Positions 46,744 to 56,764 of a DNA stretch of 64,000 nucleotides are shown here, piece by piece. A program made the position numbers and the translations under genes. Below the pieces are notes generated by a model that was not told the origin of the DNA, did not search any database, and saw only the letters and a program-made list of their open reading frames with translations. Position 1 is the stretch's first letter, and every line of letters begins with the position of its first letter. Origin of the DNA: Cryptomeria japonica (lineage: Eukaryota > Streptophyta > Pinopsida > Cupressales > Cupressaceae); the NCBI RefSeq assembly GCF_030272615.1, contig NC_081405.1, positions 473,854,008 through 473,918,007 on the forward strand. Direction: 5' to 3'.

Positions 46744-48611
46744 CTACGGCAATGATGAACTCCCTCTCTCGGAGCCACCTAGCCTCAATGGAGTCTGAGC
46801 CCTAGAAGGACCCACCCTAGGATCATCCCTCCTGTCCCCTCTATCTGGTGGTGGTGGAGGACCCATAACCCCACTATTGGACGCCTATCTCCTCTGGCTC
46901 CCTCCCGTAGTTGTTGCTATCTGTGATGGTTTGCGGAAGCTCCTCGCCCGCTGCTCTGGTGGCATTGCCCTATAATATAGGTCTCACCAATAGCCTATCT
47001 CCTCCCCTGCCTATAGAACATAGGCATATCTAGCCCCTGTATCCTCTGCCGCCTGCCTCCTAGCCCTCAGCACTATCTCAGCCTCAGTATAGTGTTGGAT
47101 AACCTGATCCCGCTCATGCTCTATCTCCCTCTCCAGGTCCTGAATCTCATTTGCCTGTCCTTGATAGATCTCCCTTAGCTCAAGAAACTCATCCTCCTCC
47201 TCCTCAGCCCCCTGTGCCTCTGCCTGTGGCTCCCCCTGTACTAGTGCATGTTCCTATGCCTGTACCTACCTCTTCCCCTTTCCCTGTACCTGTCTAGGAC
47301 CCTGTGCTGCTAGCACCTATAGTGGCAATCCACCGTGACCCCTCACCACTGGAGCCTGTCTCTCCTCCCTACCCTCTCTCCATGGAGCCACCCTCCTCTC
47401 TCCAACTACACTCGCCTCCTCTATCGGCCTCTACCTCCACCATCTCCATCATGATCTCCATCCCCCCCACCATCTCCATCTATCACCTCCCCTGGGTCTA
47501 TCAGTCGTGGGAATGGATGCTTAGCCCAATATGCAGTGTACTCTGCATTCAGACCTGCATCCTCAATATCTAGCCACATATCCCATGGCAAGGGAACCAT
47601 CTCCACTAGTTGCATCACGGCCTGATCATACGACAACAATGGCCCAAAGTGTGCCTGATCCCTAACTGTCTGAGCATACATCCCGAAACCCCGTGGCATC
47701 CATTGAATCCTGCCAAACTATTTGCCCACTCTATCTACGAGCTGCCTCTCCAATACATAGGGCATCCGCCCAATCATATATCTACTCTAGAAGGTGTATG
47801 GTAACTCTACTGCATCATCCTCCCACAGCTCGCACTCTCGGTACAGCCTCCATATCACAGTGTCGATCTCATCCAAGACTCGATGCCAGTACTCCAACCT
47901 ACCAATTTGTGGCTATGAGGTAATCATATCATACAAATGAATGAAGCTATGTCTATGACCCCTGCCTCTAAAATGTATCGGTCATGTCACTAGCAGGTGC
48001 TCATAAGCCCAAACCTGTTGTAATGTAACTTCGCAGCCCAATCCCATAGATCCATGATAAACAAACTGATGTAGCTCATAGTACAAGTGTGCCAGCACAC
48101 ATGATCCCCAGGCATATCTGGTGTGCTGTGTAACCAGTGTCTCCAAGGTGCTCCCCCAGCCCACAACCAACCCTCGTTTCGCCCTATCTGGACATAGGAA
48201 CCCACTGATCACTCCTCCTAGCACTGCTGGTAGTGCCAGTCCTATCACTGTCATCATGTCCCATGCCACATGTCTAGCTCTCATCTCTAGTTCGAGATCC
48301 TAAAACACTCATCTCAAGGCCTCCCTATCTCCCTCTCGATCATAAGGAATCAACTCCCCTTCGATCGGTATCCTCATAATCTTGTATACATCCTCCAAGG
48401 TGACTGTCATCTCACCCATCGACAAATGGAAAGTGCAAGTCTTAGAGTGCCACCTCTCAGCTGATGCAGTCAACAAACCCATGTTTACCCGAAACTCAAG
48501 CACATACAAAATGTGGCATAATCCCATAGCATCAATAGCATCTCTCTCATCAACTTTCAGCTCAACTCGCAATCTCTGAGTCAATGGAAATCTCTCCCAT
48601 GACTCTAGCAT
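46744..48611 (-). pseudogene. Antisense ORF: plant mobile domain plus coiled coil
   Basis: On the strand opposite gag-pol, one frame runs from MLESWERFPLTQRLR (48,611) through 47,421 with few stops. HLSMGEMTVTLEDVYKIMRI (about 48,420) is the hallmark of the plant mobile domain (PMD, MAIN/MAIL type), followed by ELIPYDREGDREALR, VISGFLCPDRAKRGLV, LAHLYYELHQFV and YVLERQLVDRVG. An Asp/Gly-rich linker (about 47,421-47,470) and a frameshift lead to a long coiled coil (DEFLELREIYQGQANEIQD onward, about 47,190-47,030). A basic, Pro-rich tail then runs to a TAG at 46,744. Family knowledge: PMD domains are shared by host silencing proteins and several plant transposons. The start could lie slightly upstream. 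Confidence 0.8.
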
Positions 48612-48654
48612 AGGTAAGTACTCCTGTAGTCAAGCAAATCAATCATGTCAGTTA

Positions 48655-48955
48655 TAGTGACACTCACTGTTCATCACAAAGTGTTGCTTCTATCCTAGTG
48701 ACACTCACTGTTCATCACAAAGTGTTGCTTCTATCCTAGTGGTACTCCCTATTCATCACAAAGTACTACGTCTAGTGACACTCACTGTTCATCACAAAGT
48801 GTTGCTTCTATCCTAGTGGTACTCCCTGTTCATTACAAAGTGCTGCTCACATTTGCACTCACTGTTCATCACAAAATGTTGCTCATATTAGTACTCATTG
48901 TCCATCACAAAGTACTCTGTCTTGGTACTCAGTGTTCATCACAAAGTGCCTCGAC
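48655..48955. repeat. 41-bp minisatellite with CACTCACTGTTCATCACAAAG
   Basis: Seven to eight diverged units share ACTCACTGTTCATCACAAAG, and the first two are exactly 41 bp apart (48,661 and 48,702). The array sits just upstream of the antisense ORF start and so covers the place of its promoter or 5' leader. Confidence 0.88.
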
Positions 48956-49059
48956 CTATCCTAAATCTTCCCTAGAGGACCTTCTTGAGTGAATCCTCTC
49001 AACAGCTTATCCAATCGACAATGTATGTTCATCACAGAACTGCCGATTTGACCTTGAAG

Positions 49060-49260
49060 ACATAGATGTGCTTTCATTGCATAAACACGCTTATATATTG
49101 CACAAACGCGTCTGCTCTGCATAGACACGCCTGAAAGACATAGACGTGTCTATGCTCTGCACAGATGTGCCTGAAAGACACAAACATTCTTGCCTAGCAC
49201 AAACGTGTCTGGCACAAACACAGACACGCCTAGCCAACCCAGACGCGCCTGGCACCTGTT
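49060..49260. repeat. AGACGCG/AGACACG minisatellite
   Basis: Loose units of about 18-30 bp contain ACAGACACGCCTG, AGACGTGTCT and AAACGCGTCTG. The motif is the complement of the CGTCTGTGT units in the leader of the same element. Confidence 0.75.
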
Positions 49261-51717
49261 GGGACTGATTAAAATTGAGTCAAGTTTAGAGGCCCAATCC
49301 AAAAATTTGCTCTGCGTACCTAAATAAGTCAGTTTGAATGCCTAGTTAGCAAGGGGGTAAAATGGAGCCAGTTGATTTTCAGAGGGTAAGGCTCGGGATT
49401 CATGTCCCACACCTTTCATTTGGCCTATTCAGTGATGTGAAACTTTCAGAATTCAATTTGGATAAGTTTACTAGGTACCCATTTCGAGGGGTGAGCTGAA
49501 AGTGCATTCTAGGCACAAGTGCAAATTTTATTAAGTTGCCTACTTTGGGTGTTTATATCTTTTGCCCTGTTGATCGTCATGGATAAATTCAAAATGGATT
49601 CAATTATATGCATAAATGTGAGTCAGCCTACAAAATTTCAAGTCCTAATGAATCCGTTTGCTCAGTTTTCAAAGCTCAATCTGTTTGTAGTTTGTGATGT
49701 TTGCACAACTGTAAAACTTGCCTCAGTAAGCATCATGCCAAAGTGTTTCTTCCAAGTTGATGTCAGTATAAATGGTGAGCTACATTTCAAATTTCAAGCT
49801 TTTATCAATCCGTTTGATCAATTTTCAAAAGGACTCATTTTGCCATCAAATTCAGTTATCCGCACTTCCAGTGTTAGATCAGTTAATGTAGCCGTTTTGG
49901 TGAGCACGCCGTTTGCATCCTGTCAGTTGGGTGATCAAACTGAGAATTCAAAGATTTAATATGTACTTAAAGGTACCTATGTTTCGAATTTGAGAGCCTA
50001 CGGAGGTCGTTTGATATTTTTGAGAAAGGCATCATGTGTTGCCAGAACATTGACTTCATCAGGTCCGAAGTGTCGACAAAGCCAGTTGGCCGTTTTCGGA
50101 AATTAATATCTCTTTGCTCGGGACTCGTCTTGAGAAACCGTTTGGTAGATGTCATCCTTGTATATCAAATTACACGCCTGTCAGATGGCGAGCTCCAGAA
50201 AGGTGTTTTGACAGGTTTGAAAATTACGTCTTCGCGATTAAATGCGAAAATTGTGGCGTAATTGCCTGAAAGATGTAAAATGCAATTTTATGATCCGAAA
50301 ATGGTGCCGATCGATTCCAGAGGTGTGTTTGAGGTTCCTGAAGCATTCCGAAGGTCAGTTGCGTGAAAACGAAATTTTTTTTTAGTCGGACCCACTTTGG
50401 GGCTCGACCTGGCTCTTGCTTGTGCATTGTTATTTTATTGGCGACTTGGCTTTATGAGCATTTCTAGAGTAATGTTGACGTCCACTGTTGGAGTCGAATA
50501 CTTGTATGTTTCCCACCAGAAGGTAATGAAAAAATGAAAATGCCCCTTGTAGTCAAAACAACCAAGGCATTTTAAGAGTTCATGGCAAACACCCAAATGC
50601 AAATTGGCAGCGAACATGGGGTCTTCAAACTTTTAGAAGTGCTGGAGTCAATTGTTTACAAGCTGGGAAAGTAAGGTGGAAATATGTGAATGGTGTCTGG
50701 AGACTGAATCCAAGGAGAGGATTCAACAAAACAACATAAAAAGAAAATCCCACGCAATGTATGATACTCAAGGCAACCATGAAAGTGGGTGTAGAGCAGA
50801 AATTTCAAAAAGAATAGAAGGTGAAAGATGCAATTCCAACTTTTTTAAGACTAATATAAACAAACTGCCAGCACTCTCCCTCCCACGTGTGAGCAGCACC
50901 AAGGGAACTTCAACAAATTGTAAATTGGCAGTCTTCTCCTCCTTGCCATGAGCTTTTGGGAGGTGGGTGAGCAGAATTTTTAAAACTTCAATGCAAGTTT
51001 CCCTTGGCAGATGTAAACACAAATCCATGCCCTTTGCAAGTCCTTTATGTTTCATGTGGATTTTGGAAGGCTACGTTGGAGCTCCAGTGGTGTGGGAAAT
51101 GTTTTAAAACTACAGCAAGTCATTAGAAGCTAAAAAGAGATTGTTAATTGGCACTGGTAAAGTTGATATTCCCCTCTTCTCACGTGATAGCTGGTGAAAG
51201 GGGCATTTTGAAACAACAAATTGCCAATCAAATGCAAATTGCCAAGAACATGTTATGGTTGGGCAGCAGAAGGATTAGAAATTGTAAAGCATTTGCAATT
51301 AGCAAAGCTTCATTTGCAAAGTATCCTCCCTACTGTGAGTCATTACTTGTTGTAAACCTTCACAAATAGAAACCATGTCCCAGCAATAAATAAAAGCCAT
51401 TTGCCAGCATCTTTTCTATGTTGAAGGATGAGGCTATGTAGCAAAGTTAATATAAGTGCAGATTTAAAGAAATCTCTTCCCCTCTGCATGGGTCTTTGGC
51501 TGTTAAAAGACTGAGGTTAAAACTCCAATGGAAAATGTAAACAGCAAGATGGGCTTTCCTCCTCCCACGCATGGTTTAGAATGCATTTAACAAATGCAGT
51601 TGAAAGGCGAAATGAAGCAAAAGGCATAAAAGGACTCTCAAGCAATACAAATGACAGAAAACACCATTAAAACCCAGGAAAAAACCTCCAAAAACGCAGC
51701 TCCAGGCATAAGCCTTA
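49261..51717. other. 3' non-coding region of the Tat-like element
   Basis: No convincing gene. A diverged direct duplication spans 49,622-49,840 (AATCCGTTTG(C/A)TCA(G/A)TTTTCAAA). Open frames up to 146 codons here have no recognisable domain. Phrases with CACGTG or TCACGTGA occur near 50,883 and 51,180. Confidence 0.5.
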
Positions 51718-52270
51718 ATCCCACATTGGCTGGGAAGTGGTTTTTCTTGATATTTATAAGCAAGAACGCACAGTAATATAATGTCTAAGCCATAAAGGCT
51801 TTTGACAGATGGTGCCTATGGGCGCCCAAGGCGGGCCCATGCGTGAGCATGCTTCCCGAGGCGACAGAGGAGTTGACTGGACGAAGACCAAGTGGACCCC
51901 ACGCAGGCACGTTTCCCGAGGCAGACAGGCAAAATTTTGCAGACGAAGGCCGGGTTAACAAGCGAGCATGTTCGAGAGAGATCAACGGCTCGCGCTATTT
52001 CACGGAGGAAGATGCACGAAGTTTAAACCTCGTGAAATAGCGAGAGTGAACGAGAGCCGTCCACGTGTCGATACAGTCAGCGGTCTAGCAGGCGGGTCCC
52101 GGTGAGGTGGCACGCAGGTGGCGGTTCAGTGGCGATGACGTGGCGGCCAAGAGGCAGTGACGTGGCCGACAAGTGGCAAAGGATGAGGTGTCATCTCAGG
52201 TGGCGCCCAGTAGACCCCATCAGCCAATCAGAGGCCGCCACATGGCAAGGCTTCAGAGCACAAATGGAGG
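51718..52270. promoter_or_regulatory. GC-rich island with promoter-like and stress-type motifs
   Basis: CCCACATTGGCTGGGAAG and TATTTATAAG (about 51,752) look like a promoter. They are followed by about 450 bp of GC-rich DNA, sharply unlike its surroundings. It holds TTTCCCGAGGC twice, a 12-bp perfect inverted repeat (51,993-52,004 and 52,031-52,042, CGCTATTTCACG) and three ACGTG sites (CCACGTGTC, ATGACGTGGC, GTGACGTGGC). It may be a nested LTR or an internal regulatory module. No gene is present. Confidence 0.45.
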
Positions 52271-54021
52271 CAAAAAATCAAATTTAAAATGATTAAATAA
52301 TATAGTTCAAACTATATTGAAATTCGAAATATTTAAATGATGGATCCATGATGAGAATTAATTCGCCCAGGGTCCAATTTTTGGCCAAGGTATAAAGTGT
52401 TATATATTTTCGGAAAGCTCTCAGAGCGAGGAATCCGATTATGAAGTTAATTTGGACAAATGTGGGATATTTTAGAAGCAGTTTCCATGGGAACATAATT
52501 CAGTTAGAGAGGAGACACTTGGCAATTCAGTTGCAGATTTGATTTTCTTCTCTCCTCTTTTTATTCCGAATTCTTCTTAGTTGTAAAGGTTCCAAAATTC
52601 TGTGAGGAAGTGCTCCAGTTTTCATGGCTTCCATTTTCTGAAATTCTTGACCCAAACTTGTAAAGTTCTATGGATCTACTCAGGGTATAGAGGCTACATT
52701 GCAGGATGACAGATTGTTTTCTAGTTGCAGGTCTTACTTGTGTCAGGCATGAGTAAATTTCCCATGATATTGTCTCTGTGATATGTTTTTTTCATTATTA
52801 TGAATTCAATCCTCAAGGAGGATGAAATTTGTCATCTCAAGGAGGTTGTGTGACTGTTTATAGGTATCCTTCAAGGAAGGTTTTAAATTCTATAGTCAGT
52901 CATAAATGATGAAATGTATTTCCAGATCTAATAAATTTGTGAATGAATCAAATAGTGCATTAATATCAGGTATTGGTGCATGAATATCTTGTTTAAGGAA
53001 AACAAATTTGCATCTATGATTCATATTTGCAGTTCTGTTTGTAACTCTATTGCCCAATGAACAAGGCATTGGTCTTGCAAGTTTAGGGATGGTTTCAGAT
53101 CAACATTTTAAAAGACAAATCTATTTCCCTTTATGTTTAGGGGTGTGTTCTTCTCATTCCAAGCTCTGTTTCATCCTATTGTTTGTACAGATCTAGCCAA
53201 TCTGTAATGTTTCCTAACCTGTTGAGCTTGTGAAATGATCTATCTGCTTAATGTTGATGTAGTTACGTGTCTGTAATTGTTGTATTTGGTGCATCAAAAG
53301 GGTGTCCCCCCCCTAGGTCTAGCAAAACCTGAAGTGCAGGAGGATCAATTAGGGTCCTATGTTATGTTGTCCAAGCCCTGATGTGTTTTGTAGACTGAAA
53401 TTGGCCATTTCATAGAAAGATTTGCAGGTGTTCTTGGGTTATCACTTTTGGTGAACAACAACACCTATGCAGACGTACCTCCACATTTTTTACATTTTTT
53501 GACATTATCCTAAAGCACATTTATTGCTCTACTTGACATGCATTAATGACAATATTTATTGCTACAAAGTACAAGGAGGTTTTACGGTACTCACTGACTC
53601 TTCTGCATTTGTTGGCCTTTGAAATCGGTGAACGCGATCAAATCTATGTACCATTGCCATCGCTACTGACTACTGTTTCTCTATTCTCTCTCTACACTTT
53701 GATCTCTTGGATGTGTGGATGACAATGAGGATGTATTCCCCTCGTGGTCTATTTTATAGACTACCTTAGCCCTAGCCTTAGCCCTAGCCCTTGTCTCCCA
53801 AGTCAGTCTTCATTATCCCGTGACTCTGTCACTCTATCCTGTCCTGTCAATCCTTTCTAGCCATTCTTTCTTATCGAGAGATTGTCTGCGATCTTTTCAG
53901 ACATTTTCATCCAATCTCTCGAGGGGGCATATCATTCCCATCTTGGGGCAACTTTGTATCAGTTCATATTATCTTCTTTGAAACAACGCGACAAGCTGCA
54001 TTGTCTCAAAGAGGAGCAAAA
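52271..54021. other. Remaining 3' internal region up to the polypurine tract
   Basis: No gene. AT-rich sequence is followed by text typical of retrotransposon 3' ends. A short CCCTAGCC repeat lies at about 53,766-53,791. Confidence 0.5.
54008..54021 (+). other. Polypurine tract
   Basis: AAAGAGGAGCAAAA directly precedes the 3' LTR start (TGTAGACACC). It primes plus-strand DNA synthesis in LTR elements. Confidence 0.8.
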
Positions 54022-54782
54022 TGTAGACACCTAAAATTGTCATGTCTAATTAAATAAATATCTTTATTTATTTAATTATTTTAGCCTAATTCTTCTATTA
54101 ATTGAATAAATCTTTATTTATTTAAATTATTCTTTTCCTAAATTAAATAAATATCTTATTTATTTAACTGATCCCACTTCCTCTATTAATTAAATAAATC
54201 TTTATTTATTTAATTAATTCATTAACCTTTTCTACCTATGACACATGTCATTCATCTCTTAATTCCTACACTACCTACCATTTCATTATTTTATTATTTC
54301 TTTTACCTACCCTCTAATCATAGCCGACCTCTTTTACACCTCTTAATCTTATCCCTCCATTTCTTATAGTGTCTTCTATATAAGAGGATACTTCCTTCAT
54401 TATCAACCCTAATCAATTATTCTAATCAATCTATGCATCCTAATCAATTGATTACACTCACTATACATTCAGCCCCGACTATGCTTTCGAACTTGCATAT
54501 GCAATCAAGCCTACTTGCAACCATATTTATGTTCTTTGTTGAGCTCTTGTGCACATAAAATCTGAGAGCAAATATATCAAGCAAGATCAATGGAGATAGG
54601 AAGAATGGAGATTCAAACCCTATTGGACATGTGATGGTATAATCTTTGTGATTTCATTTTATTTGCATTGTCTTAGGTAATCTTTATATGTTATGGTGGA
54701 TCTTTGTTGTTGTTAGGCTAGGGTTTTGTGGTTGAATTCATTTAGTCTTTCAATATTGTTGTTTCCATTTTCACCATATACA
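54022..54782 (+). repeat. 3' LTR of the Tat-like element
   Basis: TGTAGACACC to CACCATATACA, closely matching 34,566-35,338. The AT-rich start has a small internal deletion compared with the 5' LTR. Confidence 0.95.
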
Positions 54783-55015
54783 TATTTGTAAATTTAGTAA
54801 ATTTAGCATTACATTTGTTATCTTAATAATATGTTATTGAAAATTTTAACGACACTTGTATTTAGTTTAATTTATATTGTGATGCTTACAGGAGGGGCTT
54901 GTCACTCCAGATCATGAAAGTGCACCTATTGTGGATGGACATCATGATTATTTGTATGCAATAAGTGACTATTCTATTATATGTCATCTAAAATTCAATT
55001 TTTGTATATCCTAAC
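54780..55015 (+). repeat. Flanking direct repeat, right copy (about 236 bp)
   Basis: Copy of 34,329-34,565. Its first three bases (ACA) coincide with the LTR end. Its exon donor is changed (GCAATAAGT against GTGGTAAGT), so splicing from this copy may fail. Confidence 0.93.
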
Positions 55016-55130
55016 ATCATTCTTTTCATTGTATCAGGTGGAGTTACAAAAAAGTCTGGAGAGGAGGTCAAGTGGATGTACTCAAAAGACACCTGCATCA
55101 TATACATCTCCATCCCCTCAATAGGCAAAG
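54894..55130 (+). pseudogene. Right part of the interrupted transposon gene
   Basis: It continues the gene at 32,640-34,512. A duplicated small exon (about 54,894-54,960, GLVTPDHESAPIVDGHHDYL) is followed by an intron ending TATCAG at 55,038 and a last exon encoding VELQKSLERRSSGCTQKTPA, then a stop at about 55,122. Function is unknown. Confidence 0.4.
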
Positions 55131-55182
55131 ATATCTCATGATCTTTTTCCTTCCCCTAGAGGGAAATGAATAGAATAGGGTC

Positions 55183-55515
55183 CTATGTTGTATGCCTATG
55201 GTAATTTTGAACATATGTTTTGTATTACGAATATGTGACATTCTATCGCCATATGGCTTTTGGCAAGCTCCTATTTGACTTTATTGGATACCATATTGTA
55301 TGCCTATATGGAAAATTTGAACATATGTTTTGTATTATAAATATGTGACATTCTATGTCCATATGGCTTTTGGCAAGCCCCTATTTGACTTTATTGGATA
55401 TCATGTTGTATGCCTTTATAGCAATTTTGAACATATATTTTATTTTATGAATATGTGAAATTCTAAGTCCATATGGCTTTTGGCAAGCCTATTTGTTTGT
55501 GTTGGATATATTTGA
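55183..55515. repeat. Tandem repeat of about 109 bp, three copies
   Basis: TTGTATGCC recurs at 55,188, 55,296 and 55,406. Each copy contains TTTTGAACATATGTTTTG (or a variant) and ATATGGCTTTTGGCAAGC. It lies just beyond the 3' end of the plus-strand gene. Confidence 0.92.
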
Positions 55516-55694
55516 TAGTTTTAACAGTATACAATGTTGCATGGATTTTTAGCTTTTTGGTTAATGCAAATCATTTATCATGGTTATCCATAATTGCAGT
55601 ACAAATGATTAGATGAATAATTGCACAAAGTTTATTATTACTTAAGCTTTGAACCTAAATATGTGTTTGTAATCCAAGACACAAGCCACCCTGA
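55516..55694. other. Short non-coding spacer
   Basis: AT-rich sequence between the 109-bp and 359-bp repeats. Nothing is recognised. Confidence 0.5.
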
Positions 55695-56500
55695 TGCATA
55701 TGAGCTAACGGTTCGGTGCCACAACACGACCCTGCAAGATCAAATGGATCATTCTTATGATTAACGGGCATAGAGAAATGCGATGTTGAATATTGACAAC
55801 TTTGAGCAATTTGAGCACTTCGGCGATTTGGCTACTAGGGTGTGGCTCGCAATGATCAAGTGAGTTGGAGAGAAAAAAGAAGGCATTCCTAGCATAAACC
55901 CAGCCACCCAGACTCGTACGAGCTGACGGTTTGGTGTCGGGACGAGCAGATTGAAAGATGGGGCATTGTGCAACTTTTCATTGAACTCATCTGTCGCTTT
56001 TTGTCGCAATCGAGAAAGAGTTGCCACGAGCAACTGGATCTAAGTCTACCCAAACTGAGAGAGGTTTTTTTAGAGTGCCATAACATGACCCCATAGGATC
56101 AAATGGATTGTTCTTATGATTAATGGGCATGGAGAAATGCAATGCCGAATATTGACAACTTTGAGCAATTTGAGCACTTGGGCGATTTGGCTGCTAGGGT
56201 GTGGCCCGCAACAATCGGGCGAGTTGGAGAGCAAAAAGAAGGCATTCCTAGAATAAACCCATCCACCCCAATGCGTACAAGTTGATGGTTTGGTACAGTG
56301 ACGAGTGGATTGAAAAATGGGGCATTGTGCAACTTTTCATTGAACCCATCTGATGCTTTTTGTCGCAACCGAGAAAGAGTCGCCATGAGCAACTGGATCC
56401 GAGTCTACCCAAACTGAGAGAGGCTTTTTTAGAGTGCCATAACATGACCCCACAAGATCAAATGGATCGTTCTTACATGTCATTAACATTGAGAAAAACC
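55695..56500. repeat. 359-bp tandem repeat, about 2.2 copies
   Basis: Two long copies (for example ATTCTTATGATTAA at 55,749 and 56,108) are about 88% identical by eye, with a partial third copy from about 56,430. On the minus strand each copy keeps a 90-codon open frame with no recognised domain. The repeat lies between the 3' ends of the two convergent transposon genes. Confidence 0.9.
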
Positions 56501-56764
56501 ATGCCAAATTTTGACAATTTTTCACACTTTGAGTGTTTGACAACAAATGAGCATTTTTTACATCTTTTACCATATTAACAGGGTATACTTCATGAAATGA
56601 TCCCATGTGATCTCTAATGGTCCAAAATGACATTATTTACATAAAATCACACAAAAAAACACAAAAACATAATTTTTTATATTACAATGCCTCGAGTAGT
56701 AAAAAATACAAGTCATTTACATATATTCAAATAAGATTGATATTATAATTTTTTACATTTACAT

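Larger units (their letters stand above)
34566..54782 (+). mobile_element. Tat-like Ty3/gypsy retrotransposon, 20.2 kb
   Basis: Two LTRs of 773 and 761 bp flank an internal region. In order it holds a primer-binding site, a 2.2-kb leader, gag, protease, G-patch-like segment, RT, RNase H, second archaeal-type RNase H, integrase, a 9-kb 3' non-pol region with an antisense ORF, and a polypurine tract. Order PR-RT-RH-(aRH)-INT is Ty3/gypsy, and the second RNase H is diagnostic of the Tat lineage. By eye the LTRs differ at about 20 positions in the last 600 bp plus one rearranged AT-rich patch, so the insertion is fairly recent. All ORFs nevertheless carry stops. The element lies in an intron of the plus-strand gene of the DNA transposon. 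Confidence 0.93.

Noticed and set aside
47304-47573. Pro/Ser-rich plus-strand ORF
   Set aside because: It is the complement of the Asp/Gly linker and adjoining part of the antisense PMD ORF and has no features of its own.
49519-49959. 146-codon ORF as an extra Tat gene
   Set aside because: No recognisable domain; it overlaps a diverged direct duplication, and other nearby frames are similarly open. Kept as non-coding.
53760-53800. Telomere-like CCCTAGCC run
   Set aside because: Only four or five irregular units; too short to be meaningful.
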